In this document: one piece after another, positions 17,132 to 25,988 of the stretch
How the letters are laid out: each line of letters begins with the position of its first letter
Numbering within the stretch: position 1 is the stretch's first letter
Source: an uncultured Bacteroidota bacterium
Lineage (GTDB): Bacteria > Bacteroidota > Bacteroidia > Chitinophagales > Chitinophagaceae
Assembly: GCA_903839875.1 (NCBI GenBank)
Contig: CAIMDZ010000220.1
Coordinates: forward strand, 1 to 38,787
Reading direction: 5' to 3'
Length of the DNA: 38,787 nucleotides
The notes under the pieces: generated by a model
Databases searched by the model: none
What the model was told of the DNA's origin: nothing
What the model saw: the letters and a program-made list of their open reading frames with translations, nothing else
Translations under genes and position numbers: made by a program

Positions 17132-17198
17132 ATGCATGAAATTTAGCCTTTCAGACAATAAAGTTATAAATATTTTCGCTCATAAGGAGGACCTGTTT

Positions 17199-17212
17199 TT
17201 TGCAATTGCAAA
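17199..17212. promoter_or_regulatory. 14-bp perfect palindrome in a divergent promoter region
   Basis: TTTGCAATTGCAAA is a perfect palindrome lying between two divergent genes. It could be an operator, but it is short and AT-rich enough to arise by chance. Confidence 0.3.
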
Positions 17213-17232
17213 CTTTTTACAACTTTCACAAA

Positions 17233-17280
17233 ATTTGCACATTTCCCCATTTGCACATTTCCTTATTTCCACATTTTTTT
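17233..17280 (+). repeat. Three tandem 16-bp units upstream of the VWA gene
   Basis: Units at 17233-17248 (ATTTGCACATTTCCCC), 17249-17264 (ATTTGCACATTTCCTT) and 17265-17280 (ATTTCCACATTTTTTT) are exactly in phase, with units 1 and 2 differing at two bases. The array ends 17 bases before the VWA start codon. Confidence 0.7.
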
Positions 17281-17297
17281 CATTAGCTTGCCGCCCA

Positions 17298-19331
17298 ATG
17301 CAATCATTTTTTTGGATCATAGCTATAATTCTTTCATCCGGTGCCGGTTATTGGGTTTACCGTGCTGATAAAAAACGTGCAGTACCTTATCCCTGGATCA
17401 CCTCTTTATTACGTAGCCTTGTAGTGTTTTTTACACTTTTACTGGTGCTTGTACCCACCATAACCATTACTAAAAACATTATTGAAAAACCCATAGTCCT
17501 CCTCCTGCAGGACAACTCACGCAGTATAGCAAATGCCTTAGGAGCAGATTCCACCACCTACCGCCAAAACATTGATGCGCTGACAACCAGACTATCTACC
17601 CGATACAAAGTAGTGCAGTGGGGTTTTGGAAACACCGTTCAGACCGACAGTATCTACCGCTTCCGCCAGCCTGCTACAGATATCTCAGCAGCCCTATCCC
17701 GTACCCAGGATTTTTTTGGTATGCAAAATCTGGGTGCTGTTATACTTGCTACCGATGGCCGTTTTAATGAAGGCATGAACCCCCTCTACCAGCAACTCTC
17801 ACTGCATAGCACATTATATACAGTAGCCATAGGTGACAGCGCTCAGCAAAAAGACATCCGCATTTCGGGGGTATATGCCAACAAAGTAGTTGCCATTAAC
17901 AGCACATTTGAGGTGCGTGCCGATATTATCGCTACCCTTTGCAAGGGATACAATAATGGTGTATCCATAAAAGAAGAAAACGAATTGCTTTCATCTTCCC
18001 CATTAGCCATCAGCGCCGATAAGTTCGACCGCTCTGTATCTTTCTCCATCAAGGCTGCCAGGGCAGGCCTGCATCACTATATCATTTCAGTACCGGAGGC
18101 CGATGGCGAGAAAAATGTCACCAACAACCGCAGAGACCTTTTTGTAGAAGTGGTGGACCAGAAGAAAAACATCCTCATCATTTCCTCCGCGCCACATCCT
18201 GATGTCAATGCCATCCGCGATGCACTCAGCGGCCTGGAAAGCTACAAAGTAACCGTCGCAACCGCCGACAATATCCCTGCTTCCTTTGCCGGATACAGCG
18301 TCATCATTGCGCATGGTCTTCCTTCTCCCCGCTCAAGGATAGCTCCGCAACTGCTCACCGCCAGTAAACCTATTTGGTTCATCCTAAGCAACCAGTCTGA
18401 TATTGCCGCTATTAATACCATGCAGCAGATCACTCATATTGCTCTCACCACAATGCAGCCGCATGATGTTACCCCAGTTTGCAACCCCTCATTCAATACC
18501 TTTATTTTACCCCGGCAGATTCAATCGGTAACTGATAAAATGCCTCCGCTCTCTGTTAGTATCGGCAGTGTACAACCTGCACCGGGAGCTAATATTTTAT
18601 TCACTCAGAAAGCCGCACCTTTACAGCCACTATGGATATTACAGCAGGGTAGTGTACCCACAGCAATTTTGATTGGCGACGGTATCTGGCGATGGCGCAT
18701 GTACGAATACAAGAATTATAATGAACATAGCACCATAGATGAATGTATCCGTCAGACCGTTGCTTTCCTCACCGCTAACAACAATGAAAAACCTTTCAGT
18801 GTTTCCCTCCCCAGGTATGTCTGGAGCGACCAGGAAGCCATCACGCTCAGCGCCTCACTCCTCAATGCCAATAACGAGCAGGTGAATACCCCCGATGTGC
18901 AACTAACCATCACAGATAGTTCCGGTCGCAAACAGAATTTTTCATTCGAACGCTCCGGAACCGCCTACAACCTTAACATTGGCATATGGGCTGGCGGCAC
19001 TTATGCCTATAGCGCCCATACCACCTGCAATGAAAAAACATTCACCGCAAATGGCAGCTTCGTGGTAGAAAGCCTTCCCCTTGAGCTAATGGAGACCGGC
19101 GCCGACTATCCTCTTCTTTATGGCCTCGCCCGTAAATACAACGGAGGAATGGTGCCCTCCAAAAACGTCTCCACCCTTTACGACAGCATCACCCGCAACG
19201 ACCATGTAAAACCCCTCATCCTGACCAACACCGAAACCGTTCCCCTCGTGGACCGTAAGTGGTATTTCTTCATCATCCTGGTACTTGCAACGGGAGAATG
19301 GCTGCTGAGAAAGTATTGGCTGGCGCAGTAG
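17298..19331 (+). CDS. Membrane protein with VWA-like domain
   Basis: A 677-residue protein from ATG 17298. Two N-terminal membrane segments (~4-20 and ~36-57) precede a von Willebrand factor A-like domain with a MIDAS-type DNSRS motif (Asp72, Ser74, Ser76) and a later ATDGRFNEG motif. The ~190-620 region is beta-rich and contains a part resembling class I glutamine amidotransferase-like folds (KKNILIISSAPHPDVNAIRD), with no obvious catalytic Cys. One membrane segment lies near the C-terminus (YFFIILVLATGEWLL). This layout (TM-TM-VWA-TM) is typical of Bacteroidota membrane proteins related to the Bat/MoxR-associated group. An in-frame start at 17076 is rejected because it lies within the divergent gene and adds a non-signal stretch. 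Confidence 0.8.
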   Translation: MQSFFWIIAIILSSGAGYWVYRADKKRAVPYPWITSLLRSLVVFFTLLLVLVPTITITKNIIEKPIVLLLQDNSRSIANALGADSTTYRQNIDALTTRLSTRYKVVQWGFGNTVQTDSIYRFRQPATDISAALSRTQDFFGMQNLGAVILATDGRFNEGMNPLYQQLSLHSTLYTVAIGDSAQQKDIRISGVYANKVVAINSTFEVRADIIATLCKGYNNGVSIKEENELLSSSPLAISADKFDRSVSFSIKAARAGLHHYIISVPEADGEKNVTNNRRDLFVEVVDQKKNILIISSAPHPDVNAIRDALSGLESYKVTVATADNIPASFAGYSVIIAHGLPSPRSRIAPQLLTASKPIWFILSNQSDIAAINTMQQITHIALTTMQPHDVTPVCNPSFNTFILPRQIQSVTDKMPPLSVSIGSVQPAPGANILFTQKAAPLQPLWILQQGSVPTAILIGDGIWRWRMYEYKNYNEHSTIDECIRQTVAFLTANNNEKPFSVSLPRYVWSDQEAITLSASLLNANNEQVNTPDVQLTITDSSGRKQNFSFERSGTAYNLNIGIWAGGTYAYSAHTTCNEKTFTANGSFVVESLPLELMETGADYPLLYGLARKYNGGMVPSKNVSTLYDSITRNDHVKPLILTNTETVPLVDRKWYFFIILVLATGEWLLRKYWLAQ

Positions 19332-19410
19332 GGCAGACCCACGTGTCTGCCTTCTAAATCGGAGGTATGCCATTGATGAGTGAACTGTTGTATTTTTTCA
19401 ATAACAGGAG

Positions 19411-19854
19411 TCAGGAATAACATTTCCCTCTATGCCGGGGCTTCATCAGCCCCTTCGGGGTATCCTTATCATACTTCACAAACATCGCTATCCACGCCGA
19501 CCTTGCCAGCCGCTGAATCGGCGGTTGCAATAATATCAGCAGCGCTGCATTCAGCCCCAGCCACCACCACACCCTGTTATCCTTAACCCCCATGCCAACC
19601 GTGAACCACCAAACCACAAATGTAAGACCGCTGAACAAAACAGTAAGGCCATAGCTTACAAATCCGGTTCCAAAATAGAACCCCGTTTGTAGTTCATATT
19701 TCTGGCCACATACCGGGCAAGCCTCCGGCATTTGCATCGTTGATCGCAGATCATAGGGATTAGGATTCTTAAATAACCTGCCTGTCCTGCAATGCGGACA
19801 TCTATTGGTCATTACACTCCAAAAAAGGCCGGGACAAGAACGTGTATTATCCAT
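19411..19854 (-). CDS. DUF983 family membrane protein
   Basis: A 147-residue protein. Two CxxC pairs (Cys19/Cys22 in CPHC and Cys46/Cys49 in CPVC) form a probable zinc ribbon, followed by two hydrophobic segments (~60-82 and ~92-118). This matches DUF983. The function is not known for the family; some members lie near cytochrome oxidase genes. The AraC-type regulator gene is 18 bases upstream on the same strand, so the two may be one transcript. Confidence 0.85.
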   Translation of the reverse strand: MDNTRSCPGLFWSVMTNRCPHCRTGRLFKNPNPYDLRSTMQMPEACPVCGQKYELQTGFYFGTGFVSYGLTVLFSGLTFVVWWFTVGMGVKDNRVWWWLGLNAALLILLQPPIQRLARSAWIAMFVKYDKDTPKGLMKPRHRGKCYS

Positions 19855-19872
19855 GATTTATTGACTTTTATT

Positions 19873-20766
19873 TTAAACATTTCCACCTGAAGACTTTCTG
19901 AATTCCCCGGGAGTAAAATAAGTACTCTTTTTAAAAAACTTGGTAAAATGAGAATTGTCCGAAAAGTGTAACTGCTGTACAATTTCCGATATACTCTTGT
20001 CTGCGTTGATTAAAAGCCTTTTCGCCTCCAGTAACACTCGTTCCCGTATCACTTCTCCGGCAGGTTTGCCCAGCAGGTGATTGCATAGTGCATTCAGGTG
20101 GTTAGGTGTAATATACAGCAGGGCTGCATAGTCTTTCGGAAGCCTTTTTTTGGCATAGAGCCTGTCAACCAGTTCCCTGAAATTATACAGTATCAACTGG
20201 TTTTGCTGTTGCCCCTGCATTGTTCCATATTCTCTGTATTGCCGGAATACGGTAACAAATAATTCTATAAGGCAAGCCCGCACCATATCCAGTGCAGACG
20301 CATCTGTGTTTTTGACTTCTTTAACTATCAGCTCAAATATTCGCTTGGCTGCGTCGTAAGCATCACCTGATAATTGCTGAACGCTCTCATTTGCAATTCC
20401 CCTGAGGAAATTAAATTTTTCCAGGTACTGATGATTTGCTAGGAATGAGCGAAAAAAGTCAGATGAAAAATTGACCACATATCCGTCCACCTCACCATCA
20501 AAATTCCAGCTATGCACCTGCCCTGGAATCATAAAGTAAATCTGCCCTGGCACTACGTCGAAATGTTCAAAATCAATAGTGTGAAAGCCGCTCCCTTTCG
20601 TAAAGAACACTATGTGGTAAAACGTATGCCTGTGTGGCAAATGCAAATTCGGGTGAACTTTCAGATAGGCGCCGAATGGTTCAGCTATCAAATCCCGGTT
20701 TACATGATTATGTCCGCTAAGGGAGCATATGTCATACACCGGAATGGTATTTTTTACTTTTGGCAT
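19873..20766 (-). CDS. AraC family transcriptional regulator
   Basis: A 297-residue regulator. The N-terminal half (~25-130) is a cupin sensing domain with LHLPHRHTFYHIVFFTKGSG (His45, His47) and PGQIYFMIPGQVHSW. The C-terminal ~100 residues hold two helix-turn-helix motifs (KDYAALLYITPNHLNALCNH and ISEIVQQLHFSDNSHFTKFF). It binds DNA in response to a small ligand; the ligand and targets are unknown, with the adjacent DUF983 gene as the obvious candidate. An exact -7 box ends seven bases before the ATG, so the mRNA should be nearly leaderless. Confidence 0.92.
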   Translation of the reverse strand: MPKVKNTIPVYDICSLSGHNHVNRDLIAEPFGAYLKVHPNLHLPHRHTFYHIVFFTKGSGFHTIDFEHFDVVPGQIYFMIPGQVHSWNFDGEVDGYVVNFSSDFFRSFLANHQYLEKFNFLRGIANESVQQLSGDAYDAAKRIFELIVKEVKNTDASALDMVRACLIELFVTVFRQYREYGTMQGQQQNQLILYNFRELVDRLYAKKRLPKDYAALLYITPNHLNALCNHLLGKPAGEVIRERVLLEAKRLLINADKSISEIVQQLHFSDNSHFTKFFKKSTYFTPGEFRKSSGGNV

Positions 20767-20773
20767 TGCTTTG

Positions 20774-20781
20774 CAAAGATA
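20774..20781 (-). promoter_or_regulatory. -7 box of the AraC-type regulator
   Basis: On the minus strand TATCTTTG is an exact TAnnTTTG box, followed by CAAAGCA and the ATG. The -33 region is weak. It fits transcription starting within a few bases of the start codon. Confidence 0.5.
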
Positions 20782-20978
20782 CTGCCACCCTTACTGATGA
20801 AATTGTAAAATCCGGCGATTTATTTGTACTTTTTACTTATTTGCCTGCAGGACGCTTGTAAAATTTTCCGGCATTTACTGTTTTATTGCTAACTGGAGAC
20901 TCATTTTACGTGCACATCTATAATCTTGGTACGATTTTGTTGAATTAAACGAAACCTTGTTTTTCATATAATTAATAC

Positions 20979-22154
20979 ATGTCCGACATATCTAATAATC
21001 CTGTTGAATCAAAAAAATATCCGTTCTTCATAAAGGCAACGGTTATCCTTGCTGGTGTGGTAATTCTATGCTTTGTACTCCATCTGTTATCATCCGTTCT
21101 GATTCCTTTTGCCTTTGCATGCCTTATCGCCATTTTATTAAACCCCTTATGCAATTGGCTGCAGCACAGATTACCTCGTGGTATCGCCATATTTTGTTCA
21201 ATTCTTTTAGCAATTGCATTGGTTGGAGGCCTGTTGTATTTTCTGTCAACACAAATACTGGCATTCAGGGAAACCTTGCCAGCCCTGAAAACCAAGTCGC
21301 AAATGATCCTTATGAACATGGAAAACTGGGTCAACATGCATTTAGGCATAGCTACAAACAAGCAGGTGGAAATGATCAATAATGCATTACACGAAAGGGA
21401 AACAAACATCGGGCAAACCTTAAGTACTATATTCAGCGGACTCGCTGTTTTGGTGCTTATACCTATTTATGTGTTTTTCCTGCTTTTCTACAAACCGCTG
21501 ATACTCGATTTTTTGTTCCAGGTATTTTTAGTGAAACATTCTCTGAGGGTAGCCGAGATATTAGGCGAAACGAAAACTGCCATTCAACGTTATGTACTAG
21601 GTCTGCTTACCGAAATGGCGATCGTATCTGCGCTCAATAGCATCGCGTTGCTGGCCTTAGGTGTGCGCTCTGCTATCCTCATCGGGGTCATAGGCGGCAT
21701 ATTGAATACTATCCCTTACTTAGGCGGCATTATTGCCATTGCGCTGCCTATGATGATGGCCACCGTAACCAAAGATGGTTATACCGTGCAGTTAGCTATC
21801 CTTGCATCTTATCTGCTTATTCAGCTCATTGACAATAACATACTTATACCAAAGGTCGTTTCATCCAAAGTAAAGATAAATGCCCTGTTCTCTATTCTCG
21901 CAGTACTGTGCGGAGGACTGTTAGCCGGTTATTCCGGCATGTTCCTCGCTATCCCGTTTATAGCAATTCTAAAGATCATATTCGACCGCATAGATGGCCT
22001 GAAACCCTGGGGGCATTTACTGGGCACCACCATCCCCGAGGTACATGCAGGGGTAAAATGGCAGGCGCGATGGCAACTCATATTTATTCGCAAAAAGCAG
22101 CGTGCTGCGGAATTTAGAATAGAAGAAAAACACCATAATAAAGAAGAGGTGTAA
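20979..22154 (+). CDS. AI-2E family transporter
   Basis: A 391-residue inner-membrane protein of the AI-2E (PF01594) permease family. It has paired hydrophobic segments near the N-terminus (~18-60 and ~65-88), a soluble helical part (~95-145), then a cluster of membrane segments (~150-335) with the conserved GGILNTIPYLGGIIAIALP motif and IQLIDNNILIPKVVSSKVKI. The C-terminal ~40 residues are charged. Characterised relatives transport autoinducer-2 or exchange Na+/H+ or small molecules; the substrate cannot be read from the sequence. It stands alone. Confidence 0.93.
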   Translation: MSDISNNPVESKKYPFFIKATVILAGVVILCFVLHLLSSVLIPFAFACLIAILLNPLCNWLQHRLPRGIAIFCSILLAIALVGGLLYFLSTQILAFRETLPALKTKSQMILMNMENWVNMHLGIATNKQVEMINNALHERETNIGQTLSTIFSGLAVLVLIPIYVFFLLFYKPLILDFLFQVFLVKHSLRVAEILGETKTAIQRYVLGLLTEMAIVSALNSIALLALGVRSAILIGVIGGILNTIPYLGGIIAIALPMMMATVTKDGYTVQLAILASYLLIQLIDNNILIPKVVSSKVKINALFSILAVLCGGLLAGYSGMFLAIPFIAILKIIFDRIDGLKPWGHLLGTTIPEVHAGVKWQARWQLIFIRKKQRAAEFRIEEKHHNKEEV

Positions 22155-22348
22155 GAATTGTGTTGTAGTAATAAGAGGTATATCTGTATTGTATTGAAGC
22201 AGCCAAACAGATAATTTTCTGGGCAAGTCCCCAAACTATGCACCAAAAGGAAAATTGGCAATCCCATTACTTACTCCTATTCTCTTACCCGCGTTTTGGA
22301 TGATGATCCCTTCCAACCTTTAAACAGGCAAAAAGATATGAATGACAT

Positions 22349-22390
22349 TATTCCTTATTCTCTTTCTCGCGTTTGTCATGATGAGAAAGA
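22349..22390. promoter_or_regulatory. Hairpin and repeated motif before the CxxCH lipoprotein gene
   Basis: TCTTTCTC (22361-22368) and GAGAAAGA (22383-22390) form an 8-bp inverted repeat 18 bases before the ATG. The surrounding sequence (TTATTCCTTATTCTC, GCGTTT, ATGATGA) is an imperfect repeat of 22271-22306. No function is assigned. Confidence 0.35.
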
Positions 22391-22408
22391 TAAGTAATTT
22401 TGAAGAGT

Positions 22409-22894
22409 ATGAAAAAGATAATTGTGCTGGGCCTGTTTTTTATTATTGCTGCCTGCTCGCAGCCTAAAGAAAACACCCGAAAATTAGAGGCAAAGATAGA
22501 CAGTTTGCAAAACAGGCTTGATAAAGCTTACAGGCCCGGCTTCGGTGAATTCATGTCAGGTATCCAGGTGCACCATGCCAAACTCTGGTTTGCAGGCCAG
22601 GCACAGAATTGGAAACTGGCTGAGTTTGAAATGAAAGAAATAAATGAAGCGCTGGATGGTATCAAAGCGTATTGTACTGACCGGCCGGAAACTCAATCCA
22701 TCTCTATGATGGACCCGGCGATGGATAGTATGGCCAATGCAATAAAAGCGAAGAACCCCCTGTTATTCAAAAGCGGTTTTACCTTATTCACCAACAGCTG
22801 CAATAGTTGCCATCATAAAACCAATCACGAATTTAATATCATAAAAATCCCAGTCAACCCGCCATTTTCCAACCAGGATTTTAAAGGGGAGTAG
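22409..22894 (+). CDS. Lipoprotein with a single c-type heme motif
   Basis: A 161-residue protein from ATG 22409; the in-frame TTG nine bases upstream is less likely. A lipoprotein signal ends at the lipobox IIAAC (Cys16), so it should be membrane-anchored outside the cytoplasm. Residues ~20-42 form a short helix, and CNSCH (131-135) near the C-terminus is a CxxCH heme-attachment motif, followed by a conserved-looking Pro-rich tail (IPVNPPFSNQDF). It looks like a small monoheme electron-transfer or sensor lipoprotein. No oxidase or cytochrome maturation gene is next to it. Whether heme is actually attached is inference. Confidence 0.8.
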   Translation: MKKIIVLGLFFIIAACSQPKENTRKLEAKIDSLQNRLDKAYRPGFGEFMSGIQVHHAKLWFAGQAQNWKLAEFEMKEINEALDGIKAYCTDRPETQSISMMDPAMDSMANAIKAKNPLLFKSGFTLFTNSCNSCHHKTNHEFNIIKIPVNPPFSNQDFKGE

Positions 22895-23231
22895 CCGTTT
22901 ATCCTCTAAATGATTTGGCAATTTTATCAAAGGTCAGGCGATAGCTGTTCATTTTACCTGCATTTGTTGGCAGACTTGAAATTCCCAAAGAATTTTGTTG
23001 AGACTACGAATAAGACACATGCCGATTTTGAGGCGATCAAAGAGTGTACTGACTTCGAATATTGGATGGGGCTTGTTGATGTGAATCTGCGTATACGTTC
23101 CGGGAACATGGTGCATTAAAAAGTCGCAAAAATATTGGCCTGTTTGCTCATTCCACCTGATTCTCCCCTGGATCGGCCTTTTTTCTTTTATTTCGCAACC
23201 TAATTGCCTAATTTCGCATTAAATCATTTGT
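22895..23231. other. Intergenic region with no convincing gene
   Basis: These 337 bases hold an open frame on each strand: plus 22910-23119 (69 codons) and an overlapping minus-strand frame without a clear start. Neither resembles a known protein, so I do not call a gene. The region could be the remnant of a decayed gene. Near its right end TAATTTCG (23209-23216) is a near-consensus -7 box for the gene at 23232. Confidence 0.4.
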
Positions 23232-23801
23232 ATGAAAGCACTCATCCGTATATTCTTAGCCCTGTTACTTTTGCCAGTGTTCACCAATGCTCAGGAGGTG
23301 GAAGAGGGTATAATAAATATAGGGAAGGATGAAAAAGCAGGTTTCATAGCCACCAGCCGCAACGACCGTGACCTGGTATTTAATGCCCTCGCCTCGAAGC
23401 TGAATGACCAGGGGCTTACCAATTACACAATAAAGAAAAAATTTTACACCAGTAAAGAGGTAATAATTCCGGAAATAAGCCCCAATAAGATTGACCTCTT
23501 CTTCAAGGTAGCGAAGGTGAAAAATAGAACGAAAATTTACTTCGTGGTATCAAAGGGGTATGATAACTATGTAACCTCTGCCAGCGAACCGGCTATGGCA
23601 ATAGGTATCGTCAATTTCCTGAAGCAGATAGATGGTATTGTGGTTCATACTGAAGAAGTAAGGAAAAAGGAAGAAGAAATGAAGGCCGCAAATGCCAAGG
23701 TGGAAGCAGAGAAAGAGCGGGTGCGGATGGCGGAGGAAGAGAAGAACAGGAAGGCTAAGGAACTGGAAGACCTGAAGAATAAGAAAGTAGAAAGTGAGTA
23801 G
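23232..23801 (+). CDS. Secreted hypothetical protein with C-terminal coiled coil
   Basis: A 189-residue protein with a signal peptide at 1-20 (ending TNAQ). Residues ~25-135 form a mixed alpha/beta region (DRDLVFNALASKLNDQGLTN; KIYFVVSKGYDNYVTSASEP) with no recognised family. Residues ~138-189 are a Lys/Glu-rich coiled coil (ANAKVEAEKERVRMAEEEKN). It is likely periplasmic or surface-associated. A possible promoter box lies 15 bases upstream. It is monocistronic and followed by an inverted-repeat element. Confidence 0.75.
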   Translation: MKALIRIFLALLLLPVFTNAQEVEEGIINIGKDEKAGFIATSRNDRDLVFNALASKLNDQGLTNYTIKKKFYTSKEVIIPEISPNKIDLFFKVAKVKNRTKIYFVVSKGYDNYVTSASEPAMAIGIVNFLKQIDGIVVHTEEVRKKEEEMKAANAKVEAEKERVRMAEEEKNRKAKELEDLKNKKVESE

Positions 23802-24144
23802 TAGGTGTCAGTTGATTACCTAAGCACTGCTGTAAATCAAATTGTCTTTTAGAAAAAAGATAGTTTTAGTAGCCCCGGCCTTTAGGTCGGGGATGAGCAA
23901 CTAACAGAACTGGCTTTAGCCGAAATTACTCGCGATTAAGAATGCCCATGCCGTCGGATTTTGGCTAAAGCCAACTTGGTATCACTTATACCCCGGTCTA
24001 AAGGTCGGGGCTACTGGTAGCAATTGCCACATTCTATGTTTGATTGCAAAGGTTCAATTATAATACACCTTGGCGACCTTTAAAACATAACATGGGAAAT
24101 TGCGCCTTTGCGCCTCTGCGAGAGGCATTCCCTCGCGAAAGATA
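23802..24144. other. Intergenic region dominated by an inverted-repeat element
   Basis: No gene is seen in these 343 bases. They contain the nested inverted repeat at 23868-24015 and a G/C-rich stretch before the glmS stop (imperfect hairpin near 24118-24137, with no T-run) that resembles another dispersed intergenic repeat. Confidence 0.55.
23868..24015. repeat. MITE-like nested inverted repeat (148 bp)
   Basis: The outer arms AGTAGCCCCGGCCTTTAGG... (23868-23892) and 23991-24015 are inverted repeats with 3 mismatches in 25, and each arm is itself nearly palindromic (CCCCGGCC-TTTA-GGTCGGGG). The inner arms TGGCTTTAGCC (23911-23921) and GGCTAAAGCCA (23963-23973) match perfectly. No ORF lies inside. 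The terminal motif AGTAGCCCCGGC is shared with the hairpin at 1090-1123. Confidence 0.8.
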
Positions 24145-25983
24145 TCACTCCACTGTCACAGATTTGGCGAGGTTCCTCGGCTGGTCCACATTGCATCCAC
24201 GCATGATGGCGATATGGTAAGCCAGTAACTGCAGCGGCACAATGGTGATCAGCGGTGACAGTATTTCTTCTGTTTCAGGCACCTCTATGATGTGGTCGGC
24301 GAGGGCGCGTATCTGGGTATCGCCCTTATGCACTACAGCTATGATCTTGCCTTTGCGGGCCTTCACCTCCTGCACATTCGACACGATCTTTTCGTAGGCG
24401 CTTTTGTTAGTGGCAAGGAATACCACAGGCATGTTCTCGTCTATCAAGGCAATGGGGCCATGCTTCATTTCTGCTGCAGGGTAGCCTTCGGCATGTATAT
24501 ACGATATTTCTTTTAGCTTCAGCGCCCCTTCCAGTGCTACCGGGAAGTTATATCCGCGGCCCGGGTACAGGAAGTTGGTTGCATTTTTGTAGATTGCTGC
24601 TATCTCTTTGATCTGGGGGTCAAGCAGCAGGGTTTCTTCTATCTTTCGTGGTATGTTCTCAAGTTCATAGAGTATCTCTCGCAGCTTGGAAGTAGGAATG
24701 GTACCTTTTACCATAGCCAGCTTCAGGGCAATAAGTGTGATAAGTGATATCTGTGTTGAGAAAGCCTTGGTAGATGCCACACCTATTTCAGGCCCGGCAT
24801 GGGTGTAAGAACCGGCATCAGCAGCACGGGCAATGGATGACCCTATTACATTGCAAATACCGTAAATAAGAGCGCGCCTGTCCTTGGCAAGATGTATTGC
24901 GGCGAGTGTATCTGCCGTTTCCCCTGATTGCGATATGGCAATCACCACATCCTTCTCATTGATTATGGGGTTTCGGTAGCGGAACTCTGATGCGTACTCC
25001 ACCTCAACTGGCACACGTGCAAGGTCCTCTATGAGGTATTCGCCTATAAGTCCGCTATGCCAGGAGGTACCGCAGGCAGTAATCAGGAAGCGCTCGGCAT
25101 TGTCTATGCGTTTGATGTATTCTGTGAGGCCGCTGAGCTTTATCCATCCCTGCTGGGCGTTCATACGGCCGCGCAGCGAATCCTCAATGGCCTTGGGTTG
25201 TTCGTAGATCTCTTTCAGCATAAAGTGCTCAAAGCCACCCTTCTCTATCTGCCCTATAGAGAACTCCAGCTTCATGATCTCATGCGATTTCTCTACGTTG
25301 CCAAGCGTTCGTATGGTATATTGCCCGTTGCGGTTCACAACGGCATATTCCTGTTCATCCAGGTACACTACATTTTGTGTATATTCTATGATAGGGGAGG
25401 CGTCTGAAGCTATAAATATTTCATCCTCACCAATGCCTATCACCATCGGGCTACCCTTGCGGGCGGCTATCAGTTGGTCAGGGTTTTTCCTGTTGAGCAC
25501 AACAATAGCGTAAGCGCCTACTACCTCGTTCAGGGCTATGCGAACTGCATTGTCGAGTGAAGTATTTTCTTTTTTCTGTACTTCCTCTATCAGGTTCACT
25601 AAAACCTCGGTATCTGTATCCGAATGGAAAACATAACCACGTTTCATAAGTTCTTCCTTAATGGAAGCGTAGTTCTCAATGATCCCGTTATGTATGATTG
25701 CAAGGTCTCCCGATTGTGAAATGTGCGGGTGTGCGTTAATGTCATTTGGTTCACCATGGGTAGCCCACCGGGTATGGCCTATGCCTATATTGGCGTGGGT
25801 TGTTCGTTCATCAACGATTTTTTCAAGGTCAGTAACCTTTCCGGCTTTTTTGAACACGGTCATGTTGCCGTTGAGCAGGGCAATGCCCGCGCTGTCGTAA
25901 CCCCGGTATTCCAGGCGTTTCAGGCCCTTTATTAAGATTGGGTAGGCTTCTTTATTGCCTATGTATCCTACAATGCCACACAT
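24145..25983 (-). CDS. glmS: Glutamine-fructose-6-phosphate aminotransferase (isomerizing)
   Basis: A 612-residue enzyme making glucosamine-6-phosphate from fructose-6-phosphate and glutamine, the first step to UDP-GlcNAc for peptidoglycan and lipid A. The start MCGIVGYIG exposes the catalytic Cys2 of the class II glutaminase domain (1-~220; HTRWATHGEPND, HNGIIENY). Two SIS sugar-isomerase domains follow (~290-425, TACGTSWHSG and ISQSGETADT; ~460-600, GRGYNFPVALEGALKLKE). The C-terminus ends in LAKSVTVE as in the family. It is the last gene of a minus-strand operon, 5 bases after DUF4270. No glmS ribozyme is visible, as expected outside Firmicutes. Confidence 0.97.
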   Translation of the reverse strand: MCGIVGYIGNKEAYPILIKGLKRLEYRGYDSAGIALLNGNMTVFKKAGKVTDLEKIVDERTTHANIGIGHTRWATHGEPNDINAHPHISQSGDLAIIHNGIIENYASIKEELMKRGYVFHSDTDTEVLVNLIEEVQKKENTSLDNAVRIALNEVVGAYAIVVLNRKNPDQLIAARKGSPMVIGIGEDEIFIASDASPIIEYTQNVVYLDEQEYAVVNRNGQYTIRTLGNVEKSHEIMKLEFSIGQIEKGGFEHFMLKEIYEQPKAIEDSLRGRMNAQQGWIKLSGLTEYIKRIDNAERFLITACGTSWHSGLIGEYLIEDLARVPVEVEYASEFRYRNPIINEKDVVIAISQSGETADTLAAIHLAKDRRALIYGICNVIGSSIARAADAGSYTHAGPEIGVASTKAFSTQISLITLIALKLAMVKGTIPTSKLREILYELENIPRKIEETLLLDPQIKEIAAIYKNATNFLYPGRGYNFPVALEGALKLKEISYIHAEGYPAAEMKHGPIALIDENMPVVFLATNKSAYEKIVSNVQEVKARKGKIIAVVHKGDTQIRALADHIIEVPETEEILSPLITIVPLQLLAYHIAIMRGCNVDQPRNLAKSVTVE

Positions 25984-25988
25984 AGTTA

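Noticed and set aside
17233-17280. CRISPR-like array
   Set aside because: The units are contiguous 16-mers without spacers, and no cas genes are present.
17076-17297. Longer N-terminus of the VWA gene
   Set aside because: It overlaps the divergent secreted-protein gene and its promoter region; the tandem repeats and the membrane segment after ATG 17298 favour the shorter form.
22910-23119. Plus-strand ORF of 69 codons
   Set aside because: No recognisable family, an equally protein-like overlapping minus-strand frame, and no promoter directly upstream. Left as intergenic.
24100-24144. Rho-independent terminator after glmS
   Set aside because: An imperfect stem exists but no T-run follows on the minus strand; it looks more like a dispersed repeat.
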